A stretch of 64,000 nt of DNA, taken from the NCBI RefSeq assembly GCF_030409715.1, contig NZ_JAUFQI010000001.1:3026501-3090500 (forward strand). Direction: 5' to 3'. The translations under genes and the position numbers were made by a program. The first letter of the stretch is position 1; every line of letters starts with the position of its first letter. Below, in pieces: positions 10,689 to 20,116 of the stretch. The notes beneath the pieces were generated by a model. It worked only from the letters and a program-made list of their open reading frames with translations. It did no database searches and was not told the DNA's origin. This DNA is from Reinekea marina (GTDB lineage: Bacteria; Pseudomonadota; Gammaproteobacteria; Pseudomonadales; Natronospirillaceae).

Positions 10689-12126
10689 CTCGTGTTTCCT
10701 CCCAGAGCTGCACTGTTTCTTGATCTGAAAACGGGTGACGTACACCTTCTATTTCTTGGTAACTTTCATGACCTTTACCAGCAATCAAAATAACGTCGTC
10801 TTTATCGCATCGATCTAGTGTTTTTAAAATGGCGTCTCTTCTATCAGATATAACGGTTACATTTTCAAGCTGGGAAAAGCCTTCGCAAACTTGATTTATA
10901 ATGTTTTCTGAAGATTCAGACCGCGGGTTGTCATCGGTAACCACTATAAAATCGGCAATAGCCTCAGCAGCGGCTGCCATTTGAGCCCGTTTCCCAGTAT
11001 CTCTATCTCCGCCACATCCAAAGATAACGCCTAATCTTCCAGAGACATGTTCTTTACACGCTTCCAATGCATTCGTTAATGCATCAGGCGTATGCGCATA
11101 ATCAACAACCACGGTGGGTGCCTGGGGCATGCGCATCATTTCCATACGACCATGAACCGCGCGTGTATTTGAAATTACACGAGCTGCTGTGTTAATTGGA
11201 ATACCTTCTGCAAGTAACACTGTAAATGCGGCTAATGCATTGCTCAGGTTAAACCGCCCAAGCAACCTTAAATTTAATTCAACCGTTCCAAGCGAGGTTT
11301 CTACCTTGGCATCTAACCCAGCCGAATGCGCTCTGATTGAAGTGGCACTTACGTCGGCCTGGCGCTCTATTCCGTAGGTCCAAACTTTCTTGGCTTGAAC
11401 CTTATCGAGGTGATTTTGCGCCCACTCGTCGTCCACATTAACAATGGCATTATTTAATTCCGGCCAAGCCATCAATTTCCATTTGGCGTTTCCGTAGGCT
11501 TCCATGGTTTTATGATAATCAAGGTGATCACGGCTTAGATTTGTAAAAACAGCCGTTGAAAAACGAACGCCATTAACTCGGCCTTGGTCTAATCCGTGTG
11601 AAGATACTTCCATCGCACAATACTGAGCACCTTGAACATGCTGGCGAGCTAATTCACGATGCAGCCGCACTACATCCGGCGTTGTATTTAAAGTTTCAGA
11701 GAGCTGACCCCAAAGACCTTGACCATTAGTACCAATGATTCCACAACGCTTTCCTAAATAATCAAGCGCTTGCGCAACATATTGGCAGGTAGATGTTTTA
11801 CCATTGGTTCCGGTAACGCCCACCATCAACATCTGGTTGGTCGCTTTGCCGTAAAATTCGTGAGTCAATTCACCTAATCGATCTTTTAGGTTTTCAACCA
11901 CACACACAGGAACAGATTTTTGAAAATCTACTTGTTTTTCACATAAAACCGCACTGGCTCCATTCGCAATGGCCTCATCGATATACTCGTGACCATCTAC
12001 TTGGAAACCTTCAAGCGCGACAAAGATTGTGTTTTTTACCACTTCACGACTGTCTATCGTCATGTGTGTTGCTTGAACGCCAGCTAATGCAGGGCACTCA
12101 GGAAGCCAAGTCAACATCGATTGCAT
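10678..12126 (-). CDS. murE: UDP-MurNAc-L-Ala-D-Glu--2,6-diaminopimelate ligase
   Basis: Adds the third stem-peptide residue. 482 residues with ATP loop VTGTNGKTSTCQY, EVSSHGLDQGRV, FTNLSRDHLDYH and VVDYAHTPDAL. The substrate-selecting motif TDDNPRSES contains DNPR, the signature of meso-diaminopimelate-specific MurE, so the organism should have Gram-negative-type mDAP peptidoglycan. Its start shares one base with the ftsI stop (TAATG). Confidence 0.97.
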   Translation of the reverse strand: MQSMLTWLPECPALAGVQATHMTIDSREVVKNTIFVALEGFQVDGHEYIDEAIANGASAVLCEKQVDFQKSVPVCVVENLKDRLGELTHEFYGKATNQMLMVGVTGTNGKTSTCQYVAQALDYLGKRCGIIGTNGQGLWGQLSETLNTTPDVVRLHRELARQHVQGAQYCAMEVSSHGLDQGRVNGVRFSTAVFTNLSRDHLDYHKTMEAYGNAKWKLMAWPELNNAIVNVDDEWAQNHLDKVQAKKVWTYGIERQADVSATSIRAHSAGLDAKVETSLGTVELNLRLLGRFNLSNALAAFTVLLAEGIPINTAARVISNTRAVHGRMEMMRMPQAPTVVVDYAHTPDALTNALEACKEHVSGRLGVIFGCGGDRDTGKRAQMAAAAEAIADFIVVTDDNPRSESSENIINQVCEGFSQLENVTVISDRRDAILKTLDRCDKDDVILIAGKGHESYQEIEGVRHPFSDQETVQLWEETRDVE

Positions 12127-13808
12127 TACTGGCCTCCTTTAGCTAATAAGGGAGATTTATCAGGCTCTATGCCTAACAAAGGTAAAGCTTGCTGCATAAA
12201 ACCTTTAAAAATAGGAGCCGCCACTTCACCTCCGTAATATTTATCTTCTGGTGGTTCGTTTATCACAACTACAGTCACAATTTTTGGGTTATCTGCTGGT
12301 GCGACGCCCACAAATGAAGATAAGTATTTCGAATCTTCATACCCTGCAGCGCCAACTTTATGTGAAGTTCCGGTTTTCCCCGCTACGCTATACCAATCTA
12401 AATTCGCTCGACGAGCGGTACCGCCGGGTTCGACCACGGTTTTCATCATATCAATAACTGTTCTAGCCGTTGAGGGCGAAACCACCTGCAATGCGTAATC
12501 TGGAGTTGGAGAATCTTTAATTAATTTGGCATAAACACGCTCACCGTCATTTGCTAAGGTCGCAAACGCTTGAGCAATATGTAATGGCGTTATCGCCATA
12601 CCATAGCCGTATGAAAGTGCACCTTGGGTTACCTTATCCCAATTCAAAGGGCTCGGAATCGAGCCTGTCGCTTCCCCTGGGTAACCTAAACCAATGGCAT
12701 CACCTAACCCGAAATCATAAAGTGTTTGCCAGAATTGTTGCTTTGGTATGTCGGCTGACAACCTTGCAATGCCAACGTTACTGGATTTTTGAATAACTTC
12801 GGTTGCGGTTAGCGTGCCATAGTTACGAAAATCTCGAATAGAGAACCGTCCCAATTTCATGTATCCAGGGCTGGTATTTATTTTTGTGTTTTTATTCAGT
12901 AAACCCGCTTCAAGCGCAATGGCCATAGTGATTGGCTTCATCACCGACCCAGGCTCAACTAAATCAGTTACTGCACGATTGCGTAATGCAACCGGGTTTA
13001 ATGAAGATCTATCATTCGGGTTGTAACCCGGCTGATTAACGAGCGCTAAAATCTCACCTGTCTCAACATCCATCACTACAACAGAACCCGACTTAGCACC
13101 AAAACTTGCGATGGCTTGCTTCAGTTCTCGGTAAGCTAAATATTGCAAACGCACATCTACCGTTAAACTTAAATTTTTACCGGGTTGAGCCGCCGTAATT
13201 TCTCCAACATCGCGTACAGATCGACCGAGCAAATCACGAACCACTTGCTTTTTACCTGACTCAGCTTGTAAGTGCGCATTAAAAGCAAGCTCAACACCTT
13301 CTTGCCCTTGATCATCAATATCGGTAAACCCAACAACATGAGAAACAACTTCCCCGGCCGGATAGTAGCGCTTGTACTCCGATTGGCCATAGACCCCAGG
13401 AATGTTCAGCTCAATAATGCGATTCGCCGCATCAGGCGTCATGTGGCGCTTAACATACATGAATGCTTTGTGCTGCGTGGCTCGAGTTTTCAGCACTTTA
13501 GCTGGGACACCCACGGCTTTTGCTAATGTCGGAATATCATCTAGATTAATTTCGCGCGGGTCAGCCCAAATAGAAATAACCGGCGTACTGACGGCCAAGG
13601 GCTCACCATTACGGTCTGTCAACATGCCTCGCGGAGCATTAATAACCTCTACTCTCTGCCAGCGCGACGAGCCTTCAGAAATGAGGAAATCTTTTTGCAA
13701 AACCTGTAAATACACGACACGCCAAACCAGCGCTACTAGCAAGGCCAGCAACACGATTTGCGCTGTCACGTATCTCCATCGGTTTTGCACCATATTAGTG
13801 GTTCCCAT
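12126..13808 (-). CDS. ftsI: Septal transpeptidase FtsI (PBP3)
   Basis: Class B penicillin-binding protein that cross-links septal peptidoglycan with FtsW. One N-terminal membrane segment (about residues 15-37), a pedestal domain (APRGMLTDRNGEPLAVS, about 58-74) and the transpeptidase domain with SVMK at 288-291 (catalytic Ser288), SSN at 342-344 and KTG at 478-480. The length is 560 residues from the ATG at 13808. An ATG at 13793 (MVQNRWRY), 1 bp after the ftsL stop, is an alternative; neither has a strong ribosome binding site. Confidence 0.95.
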   Translation of the reverse strand: MGTTNMVQNRWRYVTAQIVLLALLVALVWRVVYLQVLQKDFLISEGSSRWQRVEVINAPRGMLTDRNGEPLAVSTPVISIWADPREINLDDIPTLAKAVGVPAKVLKTRATQHKAFMYVKRHMTPDAANRIIELNIPGVYGQSEYKRYYPAGEVVSHVVGFTDIDDQGQEGVELAFNAHLQAESGKKQVVRDLLGRSVRDVGEITAAQPGKNLSLTVDVRLQYLAYRELKQAIASFGAKSGSVVVMDVETGEILALVNQPGYNPNDRSSLNPVALRNRAVTDLVEPGSVMKPITMAIALEAGLLNKNTKINTSPGYMKLGRFSIRDFRNYGTLTATEVIQKSSNVGIARLSADIPKQQFWQTLYDFGLGDAIGLGYPGEATGSIPSPLNWDKVTQGALSYGYGMAITPLHIAQAFATLANDGERVYAKLIKDSPTPDYALQVVSPSTARTVIDMMKTVVEPGGTARRANLDWYSVAGKTGTSHKVGAAGYEDSKYLSSFVGVAPADNPKIVTVVVINEPPEDKYYGGEVAAPIFKGFMQQALPLLGIEPDKSPLLAKGGQ

Positions 13809-14088
13809 TTATTTCTGTTATATCCTTGATGTCATCTAGTCCAGGCAAATACATTTTAAGTTCATTGCGTGCAATTCTTTCAACTCTTGATGGTGAAGAA
13901 AAAGCACTCTCTTCTAACAACAATTTCGCCCAACGCTCTTCTAAATCTCTTTGCTCACTTCTTACTTGCTCAAGCAATGCAAACTGCAATCGGGACTTAT
14001 AGGTGTTGACGATCAACCCAAAACAGGTTGCAAACACCAACAACAATTCAATCGCCAGCACGGCATATGAAATTCGCTTACTGGCCAT
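13795..14088 (-). CDS. ftsL: Cell division protein FtsL
   Basis: Small bitopic divisome protein that acts with FtsB and FtsQ and helps activate FtsWI. 97 residues: short cytoplasmic tail MASKRIS, a membrane segment at about 8-29, then a periplasmic coiled coil rich in Gln, Glu, Arg and Leu (LLEQVRSEQRDLEERWAKLL), as in the family. It lies 1 bp after rsmH and just before ftsI. Primary sequence is weakly conserved in FtsL, so position and architecture carry the call. Confidence 0.93.
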   Translation of the reverse strand: MASKRISYAVLAIELLLVFATCFGLIVNTYKSRLQFALLEQVRSEQRDLEERWAKLLLEESAFSSPSRVERIARNELKMYLPGLDDIKDITEINGNH

Positions 14089-14089
14089 A

Positions 14090-15022
14090 CTAAAGTTTTA
14101 CAGCCGCTCTTAAGGTTGCACTTCGAGAGCGGATGTTCTGTGCAATTTCTTCAGCCGTGGCTTTTTTTGACTTAAACAATGGCTTCATATTTATATCTAT
14201 ATCAGCTTCCAACACAGGTAACCCTGGCGGTAACTCAGGCCCTTTATGTTGGCGCTTTATAAATTGCTTCACCATTCGATCTTCCAAGCTATGAAAAGTA
14301 ATGATCGACAAGTGGCCACCTTTTTTAAGCAACTCAACGGAATCCGCAAGCAGCGTTTCAAGCTCGGAAAGCTCGCCATTTAAATGAATTCGAATCGCTT
14401 GAAAAGACTTCGTCGCCGGATGTTTTTTATGATCCCATTTCGGATGCGCCACTTTAATTATTTCAGCCAACTGTAACGTGGTGGTTATTGGCTGTTCTTG
14501 ACGCGCATTAACGATGGCCTTAGCAATACGACGGCTAAATCGCTCATCACCGTATTGAAAAAGAACATCCGCCAATTCTGTCTCACCTACGCTGGCAATC
14601 CATTGAGCTGCACTGACACCCGAAGTTGGATCCATTCGCATATCTAGCGGACCGTCTGCCCGGAAACTAAATCCACGACCGGCATCATCTAATTGAGGGG
14701 ACGACACACCAAGGTCCAATAAAATGCCCGCTACGCTCCCTTCTAACCCGGCTAACGCCAACTGCTCTTTCATCTGAGCAAAGCCAAAATGCATCACTCT
14801 GACACGAGAATCTTCCGCAGCCAGCTCATTCGCCGATTGAATCGCTAAGGGGTCTTTATCAAAAACGTACAAAACCGAATCAGCATCAAGCTTTGACAGC
14901 AATAAACGGCTGTGACCGCCACGACCAAAAGTACCGTCCACATAAACACCACTGCCGCTATAAACTGCATCAACAGTTTCATGCAACATTACGGTCTCAT
15001 GTGAGAATGCCGATTGCGTCAT
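14090..15022 (-). CDS. rsmH: 16S rRNA (cytosine(1402)-N(4))-methyltransferase RsmH
   Basis: SAM-dependent methylation of C1402 in the 16S rRNA decoding centre; RsmI, also in this window, modifies the ribose of the same nucleotide. 310 residues. HETVMLHETVDAV opens the protein, VDGTFGRGGHSRLLL is the SAM site, and LLDLGVSSPQLDDAGRGFSF and ITFHSLEDRMVKQFI are family signatures. The ATG overlaps the mraZ stop as ATGA. Confidence 0.97.
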   Translation of the reverse strand: MTQSAFSHETVMLHETVDAVYSGSGVYVDGTFGRGGHSRLLLSKLDADSVLYVFDKDPLAIQSANELAAEDSRVRVMHFGFAQMKEQLALAGLEGSVAGILLDLGVSSPQLDDAGRGFSFRADGPLDMRMDPTSGVSAAQWIASVGETELADVLFQYGDERFSRRIAKAIVNARQEQPITTTLQLAEIIKVAHPKWDHKKHPATKSFQAIRIHLNGELSELETLLADSVELLKKGGHLSIITFHSLEDRMVKQFIKRQHKGPELPPGLPVLEADIDINMKPLFKSKKATAEEIAQNIRSRSATLRAAVKL

Positions 15023-15495
15023 AGTGATATTTGCTCCAATTCTTCTGTCATACTGGCATCATCGCCGGCTTCATCTATGTATTGATCTCGCGTTTGTTCC
15101 CAAAGCGCTTCAGACCACAATTCGAATTTATTCCCTTGGCCAACCAATACGACTTTTTTATCGAGCTGCGCATACTCGCGTAACGCGGCTGCAACAAGCA
15201 TCCGCCCTGCACTGTCTATATCTACGTCTGTCGCGTGCCCTATCAATAGCCGCTGAATTCTTCGAGCAGGCTTACTAAAACTGGATAACGCTGAAATTTT
15301 TTCTTGGATAATCTCCCATTCTTTCAATGGGTATATAAGTAGGCACTTATCTTCTGTATCAATGGTGATCACCATTTGATTACTGGCGACCGCTTCAAGC
15401 GTGGCTCGATATCGGCTCGGCACAGCGACACGCCCTTTAGCATCTAAAGCTAAAGAGTGCACACCTCTCAACATAATGTTGTCGCTGTTCGCCAT
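15019..15495 (-). CDS. mraZ: Transcriptional regulator MraZ
   Basis: DNA-binding protein that in E. coli represses the dcw cluster and its own gene. It contains two AbrB-like repeats, each with the family D-x-x-G-R core: LDAKGRVAVPSRYR near residues 17-30 and DIDSAGRMLVAAALRE in the second half. 158 residues, close to the usual 150. First gene of the cluster; the start follows GGATG. Three TGGGN-type operator repeats lie 53-77 bp upstream of the start codon, so autoregulation is likely. Confidence 0.96.
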   Translation of the reverse strand: MANSDNIMLRGVHSLALDAKGRVAVPSRYRATLEAVASNQMVITIDTEDKCLLIYPLKEWEIIQEKISALSSFSKPARRIQRLLIGHATDVDIDSAGRMLVAAALREYAQLDKKVVLVGQGNKFELWSEALWEQTRDQYIDEAGDDASMTEELEQISL

Positions 15496-15547
15496 AACAC
15501 ATCCTAAGTTTGCTACAAGGGTTAGTGGTCACTAACATCAACAGACA

Positions 15548-15572
15548 AACCACTTCCACCCACTTTTACCCA
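15548..15572 (-). promoter_or_regulatory. MraZ operator: three direct repeats with 10-bp period
   Basis: Read on the minus strand there are three boxes, TGGGT (15568-15572), TGGGT (15558-15562) and TGGTT (15548-15552), separated by 5-bp spacers AAAAG and GGAAG. This matches the established E. coli MraZ site of TGGGN repeats with 5-nt spacers, apart from one mismatch in the third box. The boxes sit between the probable promoter and the mraZ start, where bound MraZ would block transcription. Confidence 0.85.
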
Positions 15573-15581
15573 CAATTCGAC

Positions 15582-15610
15582 ACTATAGTGCCCATGTGCG
15601 ACACAAGCAA
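15582..15610 (-). promoter_or_regulatory. Probable sigma70 promoter of the dcw cluster
   Basis: On the minus strand TTGCTT (15605-15610) and TATAGT (15582-15587) are separated by exactly 17 bp. Transcription would start around 15575, at the edge of the first MraZ box. The spacing, the -10 quality and the fit with the MraZ repeats support it; the start site itself is inferred. Confidence 0.65.
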
Positions 15611-16036
15611 GTATTCACTTCGATCGGACGATATAAAAAACCCTTTAAAAACATAGAGTTAGGAAGTGGGTCACAAAACGGAAAATAAAGTTAGTAAGTG
15701 CTAACCTACCAAAAATAAATAAGAGTGCGTAGTTACATCGGATAGTTAATGTAATACTTTAAGTTCTAGAATTTTTTGGTCTAAAAAATAGATATTAATA
15801 ACCAGGAAGTATTGAAAGTGAACAGAGGTTTCTAGCAGCCTATGACACGGCTTTACTAGGGAAAATCGAGACTTTCGGCATATTAACCATTTATTCTTAG
15901 TACTGCAAACTCTCACATACGAGCCATGATATACATCGCCCACCTAGGGGCCTTACGATTGTACCCAGTACGTATAAACGGTTGCAGCGCGACATTTCAT
16001 TGGCAACAATAGTCATTTTACTTTCAAGGCAGAATA
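15597..16036. other. Intergenic region between the mraZ promoter and yqhA
   Basis: AT-rich stretch of about 440 bp between divergent genes. Apart from the mraZ promoter elements at its left edge I see only a small palindrome, GTTAG-N6-CTAAC (15690-15705), and an isolated TGGGT at 15667-15671. A 65-codon frame on the minus strand at 15746-15943 has no recognisable ribosome binding site or protein-like composition and is not called. Confidence 0.5.
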
Positions 16037-16531
16037 ATGGAGCAAATTTTCGAACGGTTAATGTACGCCTCACGGTGGATAATGGCCCCTATTTATCTTG
16101 GTCTGAGCTTAGTATTACTAGCCTTAGGCATTAAATTTTTTGAAGAAGTTTTTCACCTATTCCCTAAGTTATTTTCACTCTCCGAAGTCGATCTCATCTT
16201 AATCGTCTTATCTCTCGTCGATATCGCATTAGTGGGCGGTTTAATTGTCATGGTCATGTTTTCTGGCTACGAAAACTTTGTATCCAAGCTCGATATTGAT
16301 GAAAATGATGAAAAACTAAGCTGGCTAGGGCAACTAGATGCGAATAGCCTCAAAAATAAGGTAGCCGCCTCCATTGTTGCCATCTCTTCTATTCATTTGC
16401 TTAAAGTTTTTATGGATTTAAAAGAGAAAGACCCTGCTTTAATTAAATGGTATGTATTAATTCATTTAACCTTTGTGGCGTCGGCATTTGCAATGGGCTA
16501 TTTAGACAAAATTACGAAGAACTCGCATTAA
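16037..16531 (+). CDS. yqhA: UPF0114 family membrane protein YqhA
   Basis: Conserved inner-membrane protein of unknown function. 164 residues with four hydrophobic segments (about 15-33, 52-75, 110-125 and 138-157). It follows E. coli YqhA closely as I recall it: [55 protein letters not shown] and [10 protein letters not shown]. The family has been loosely linked to ion transport, but nothing in the sequence fixes a role. It is a single-gene unit facing away from the dcw cluster and convergent with rnpB. Confidence 0.9.
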   Translation: MEQIFERLMYASRWIMAPIYLGLSLVLLALGIKFFEEVFHLFPKLFSLSEVDLILIVLSLVDIALVGGLIVMVMFSGYENFVSKLDIDENDEKLSWLGQLDANSLKNKVAASIVAISSIHLLKVFMDLKEKDPALIKWYVLIHLTFVASAFAMGYLDKITKNSH

Positions 16532-16562
16532 AAGTAGCGCGGAATATTTAGCAGTAAGAAGG

Positions 16563-16594
16563 TGCCCACTCACTTAGATGTAAGTGAGTGGGCA
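16563..16594 (-). terminator. Hairpin terminator after rnpB (convergent with yqhA)
   Basis: Perfect 14-bp stem (16563-16576 with 16581-16594) and a 4-nt loop, directly beyond the rnpB 3' end. On the minus strand it is followed by CCTTCTTAC, only moderately U-rich. The same hairpin could also end yqhA transcripts from the other side. Confidence 0.7.
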
Positions 16595-16597
16595 TAT

Positions 16598-16943
<346 letters not shown>

Positions 16944-16951
16944 AGCGCTGC

Positions 16952-16979
16952 AAAATACCGACTTTCAGCGTAATAGCAA
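16952..16979 (-). promoter_or_regulatory. Probable rnpB promoter
   Basis: Minus-strand TTGCTA (16974-16979) and TATTTT (16952-16957) with a 16-bp spacer, and a GC-rich discriminator (GCAGCGCT) before the RNA 5' end. This layout is typical of stable-RNA promoters under growth-rate control. It begins 2 bp after the rsmI stop codon. Confidence 0.55.
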
Positions 16980-16981
16980 GC

Positions 16982-17842
16982 TTAATCGCTATTAAAACTC
17001 AAGATTAAGTTATAATAGTCACGTTTATGGCCTTCGAAGACCTTTGCCAAAATAGCCGCGGCTTTTTTGGGTGGCAAGGCTTCACTCAACTCTCTTGCTA
17101 GGGCGAGAATGGTTGGATCGCTGATAGTCTGCTCGGCATGCTCAACTTTTCCGCCGACAACGACAACAAACTCCCCCTTTTGCTGGTTAGCATCTGAACT
17201 GACCTGCTCAAGGACCTCTGCTACTGTTCCACGCAGAACGGTTTCAAACGTTTTCGTCAGCTCTCGAGCCACAGCAATGGGCCGATAGGCGCCGAACACC
17301 ATCGACATATCGGCTAATGACTTTTCAATTCGATGGCTGCTTTCATAAAAAACAACACTGCATGGCTGATTGGCTAGCGCTTTTAATCGCTTAACACGAG
17401 CACCTGCTTTACTCGGCAGAAACCCTTCAAACAACCAACGATCGGTGGGCAAGCCCGCAACTGACAGCGCCGTTACAACAGCGGATACGCCTGGCACAGG
17501 GACTACCTTATAGCCGGCCGCAATAACAGCGTTAACCAACACAAAACCCGGGTCAGAAATCAGCGGTGTACCGGCATCGCTGATCAATGCTAATGATTGC
17601 CCAAGCGCTAACTTTTCGATGATCACATTGGCTTTCTGCGATTCGTTATGTTCATGCAGCGCCATCATAGGGACTTTCGAATCTAAGGCTTCTAATAGCC
17701 GACCACTGTGGCGCGTATCTTCAGCGCAAATGAGATCGACCTGGCACAACACCTCACGCGCGCGAAGCGTAATGTCATCTAAATGCCCTATGGGTGTCGA
17801 TACTATGTAAATCTCACCCGGTTTAACCTGTTTTTCTTTCAT
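16982..17842 (-). CDS. rsmI: 16S rRNA (cytidine(1402)-2'-O)-methyltransferase RsmI
   Basis: Methylates the 2'-OH of C1402 in 16S rRNA. 286 residues of the tetrapyrrole-methylase fold: IYIVSTPIGHLDDITLRA at the N-terminus, CAEDTRHSGRLLEAL, the SAM loop LISDAGTPLISDPGF and PVPGVSAVVTALSVAGLPTD. It is transcribed away from lpoA, and its 3' end abuts the rnpB promoter. The rsmI/lpoA divergent pair is a conserved gammaproteobacterial arrangement. Confidence 0.96.
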   Translation of the reverse strand: MKEKQVKPGEIYIVSTPIGHLDDITLRAREVLCQVDLICAEDTRHSGRLLEALDSKVPMMALHEHNESQKANVIIEKLALGQSLALISDAGTPLISDPGFVLVNAVIAAGYKVVPVPGVSAVVTALSVAGLPTDRWLFEGFLPSKAGARVKRLKALANQPCSVVFYESSHRIEKSLADMSMVFGAYRPIAVARELTKTFETVLRGTVAEVLEQVSSDANQQKGEFVVVVGGKVEHAEQTISDPTILALARELSEALPPKKAAAILAKVFEGHKRDYYNLILSFNSD

Positions 17843-17868
17843 ATCAGGACTGCTTTTATCAATGAATC

Positions 17869-17898
17869 ATGACTTTTAGACCAAACCTTGAGTAAAAT
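17869..17898 (+). promoter_or_regulatory. Possible lpoA operon promoter
   Basis: ATGACT (17869-17874) and TAAAAT (17893-17898) with an 18-bp spacer lie 33 bp before the lpoA ATG, in the gap between the divergent rsmI and lpoA genes. The -10 is good and the -35 moderate. Confidence 0.4.
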
Positions 17899-17930
17899 GG
17901 CGCAAAACTTGTAGAAACGATAAAACCATC

Positions 17931-19757
17931 ATGCGCAATCACTCTTGGTCACTGACACTTCAAATTATTTCGCTTGCCACCATTACCCTATTGGCAGGTT
18001 GTGCAACTCAGCAGGCGGTATCACCCAGCGAGTCCGATTCCGCTCAATCTGAGCTAACCGGAAATTACGCGAGAATAGATCAACAGCTATCGGCTGTCGA
18101 TGCCCTAATCGAATTAGAGCAAATAGAAGAAGCCGCCCTTTTGCTCGATGGTCTAAACATAGAAGTTATGAATACCGACCAGCAAACGCGCTTTGTACGT
18201 TATAACGCCAACATCGCTCTGATAAATGGCGATGGCCAAGTTGCATTAGAGTGGCTTAGCGGTGAGTACGCTTATCTATTCGATGGTTTGCCCTTAGATG
18301 ACCAAATCAAAATTGGCCTAAATCGCGCATTAGCCAATGAGTATGCTGGCAAACCGCTGGCGGCCGCTCGCGAGCGGATATTTCTAGCACCCCTGCTAGA
18401 TGATGAAGTAGCGGAACGCAATCAAGACCAAATATGGTTTAACCTACAGCTTGTTCCCGTCGAGCAAATTCAAACATTAGTAAAACTTGAGTCTAGCCCT
18501 GATTTAAATGGCTGGTTAGCGTTAGCCCTAATTGGCCATACTCAAGGCGATGACCTTTACAAAATGCTGGCGGGCATTGAAAGCTGGCAAAAGCAATATC
18601 GCAGCCACCCAGCCGCTAAATCACTCCCGGCGAGCCTGCAAATATTAAAAGAAATAGCCAACTCGCAGCCAACTCATGTGGGTGTTTTATTGCCGTTAAC
18701 AGGGCCACTCGCAAAAGCGGGGAGCGCGATACGCGATGGTATTATTACAGCGTGGTACCAAGCTAAATTAAGAGGCCAAGAAGTTCCTGAGTTGAGCTTT
18801 TTTGACACCTCATCGACCGATAATATTGTGAATCTTTATAAGCAAGCCATAACCAGCGGTGTGCAAACCGTGATTGGACCTCTTGCTAAATCTCGCGTTC
18901 AACAACTGAGTATGGCCGAAGAGCTCCCCATTCCTGTATTGGCATTAAATTATGCCGACAAACAAGTTCAAGCGCGCGAAAACTTTTATCAATTTGGCTT
19001 AGCCCCTGAAGATGAAGCCATTCAAATAGCGCATGATATTTGGCAAGAAGGCGTACGCCATGTATTAGTTTTAGCCCCAAATAGCGATTGGGGTAAACGA
19101 GTGAGCGACGCCTTTATAAGCACTTGGCAAAACAAAGGCGGGGTTATTGCTAATAAATCGTTGTTTAACGCCGCTCGTCCCGATTTGTATTTATCGTCTA
19201 TTAAGTCGGCTTTGAACGTGAATACCAGTGAAACGCGCCACACTCAACTGCAGCGCTTAATTGATTCGCCATTGGTTTTTGAGACACGCCGTCGTCAAGA
19301 CATTGATGCTGTGTTTATGTTGGCTTTTCCCGCACAGGCACGGCAACTTAAACCAATACTCAATTATCAAAGAGCATCAGATCTACCCATTGTTGCGACC
19401 TCTTCTATTTACTCCGGTGTAAAAGACAAAGCGCGCGATAAAGACATTGAAGGCGTGAGGTTTGTTGAAACCCCTTGGCGATTAGAAACAAATTATTTAA
19501 AAACACAAGTTAACCAAGCGTTCCCGCAAAGTTTAGCCAACCATTCTTCGCTCGTTGCATTGGGTCTGGATGCCTACAAAATCTACAATAGGCTGCCACA
19601 AATGGCTGTTTTCCAAGACGTTCGAATCAACGGCAGTACAGGTACCTTAGGCATGTCTGAGTTAGGTCGGATACAACGCACTTTAGACTGGGCGATCATT
19701 GATAACGGTATTGCAACGCGCGTTAAAAATACCGACTTAGCCTCGAACGATCAATGA
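17931..19757 (+). CDS. lpoA: Penicillin-binding protein activator LpoA
   Basis: Outer-membrane lipoprotein that reaches through the peptidoglycan to stimulate PBP1A. 608 residues. The signal peptide ends in lipobox LLAGC (lipidated Cys at about 24). The N-terminal half is helical and TPR-like; the C-terminal half is a periplasmic-binding-protein-like LppC domain starting near HVGVLLPLTGPLAKAG, with NWGKRVSDAF and MLAFPAQARQLKPIL further on. First gene of a run with yraN, diaA and dolP, joined by 4-bp overlaps. Sequence and operon order agree. Confidence 0.94.
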   Translation: MRNHSWSLTLQIISLATITLLAGCATQQAVSPSESDSAQSELTGNYARIDQQLSAVDALIELEQIEEAALLLDGLNIEVMNTDQQTRFVRYNANIALINGDGQVALEWLSGEYAYLFDGLPLDDQIKIGLNRALANEYAGKPLAAARERIFLAPLLDDEVAERNQDQIWFNLQLVPVEQIQTLVKLESSPDLNGWLALALIGHTQGDDLYKMLAGIESWQKQYRSHPAAKSLPASLQILKEIANSQPTHVGVLLPLTGPLAKAGSAIRDGIITAWYQAKLRGQEVPELSFFDTSSTDNIVNLYKQAITSGVQTVIGPLAKSRVQQLSMAEELPIPVLALNYADKQVQARENFYQFGLAPEDEAIQIAHDIWQEGVRHVLVLAPNSDWGKRVSDAFISTWQNKGGVIANKSLFNAARPDLYLSSIKSALNVNTSETRHTQLQRLIDSPLVFETRRRQDIDAVFMLAFPAQARQLKPILNYQRASDLPIVATSSIYSGVKDKARDKDIEGVRFVETPWRLETNYLKTQVNQAFPQSLANHSSLVALGLDAYKIYNRLPQMAVFQDVRINGSTGTLGMSELGRIQRTLDWAIIDNGIATRVKNTDLASNDQ

Positions 19758-20116
19758 CATCTGGCCACTTACAAACAGGAAGCGCCAGTGAAGACATTGC
19801 ACTGGCGCACCTAGAAGAACATGGTCTCATTCTCGTAGATAAAAACGTGCGCTTTAAAGCTGGAGAAATTGATCTAATATGTTTAGATGGCAAGGAACTT
19901 GTCTTTGTTGAAGTTCGATTTCGAAAAGACGAGCGTTTTGGACGGGCCGCTGAAACCGTGACACGCGCCAAACAGAGAAAAGTTATTAAAGCTGCTGCAT
20001 TATTTTTACAAAGTAATCGGCAGTGGGAAAACCACATCATGCGCTTTGACGTTATCGGCATGAATTCACATCATGAAATAGAATGGATAAAAGGGGCCTT
20101 TTTGGCAACTGTATGA
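19754..20116 (+). CDS. yraN: UPF0102 family protein YraN
   Basis: Small conserved protein with an endonuclease-like fold; its cellular role is not settled. 120 residues with the family signatures GSASEDIALAHLEEHG, FKAGEIDLICLDGKELVFVEV (E..D..E-x-R arrangement) and FGRAAETVTRAKQRKV. The start overlaps the lpoA stop by 4 bp, and the stop overlaps the diaA start as ATGA. The position between lpoA and diaA is conserved in many gammaproteobacteria. Confidence 0.93.
   Translation: MTSGHLQTGSASEDIALAHLEEHGLILVDKNVRFKAGEIDLICLDGKELVFVEVRFRKDERFGRAAETVTRAKQRKVIKAAALFLQSNRQWENHIMRFDVIGMNSHHEIEWIKGAFLATV

Noticed and set aside
15746..15943. 65-codon minus-strand frame in the mraZ-yqhA gap
   Set aside because: No ribosome binding site, no protein-like composition, AT-rich intergenic DNA.
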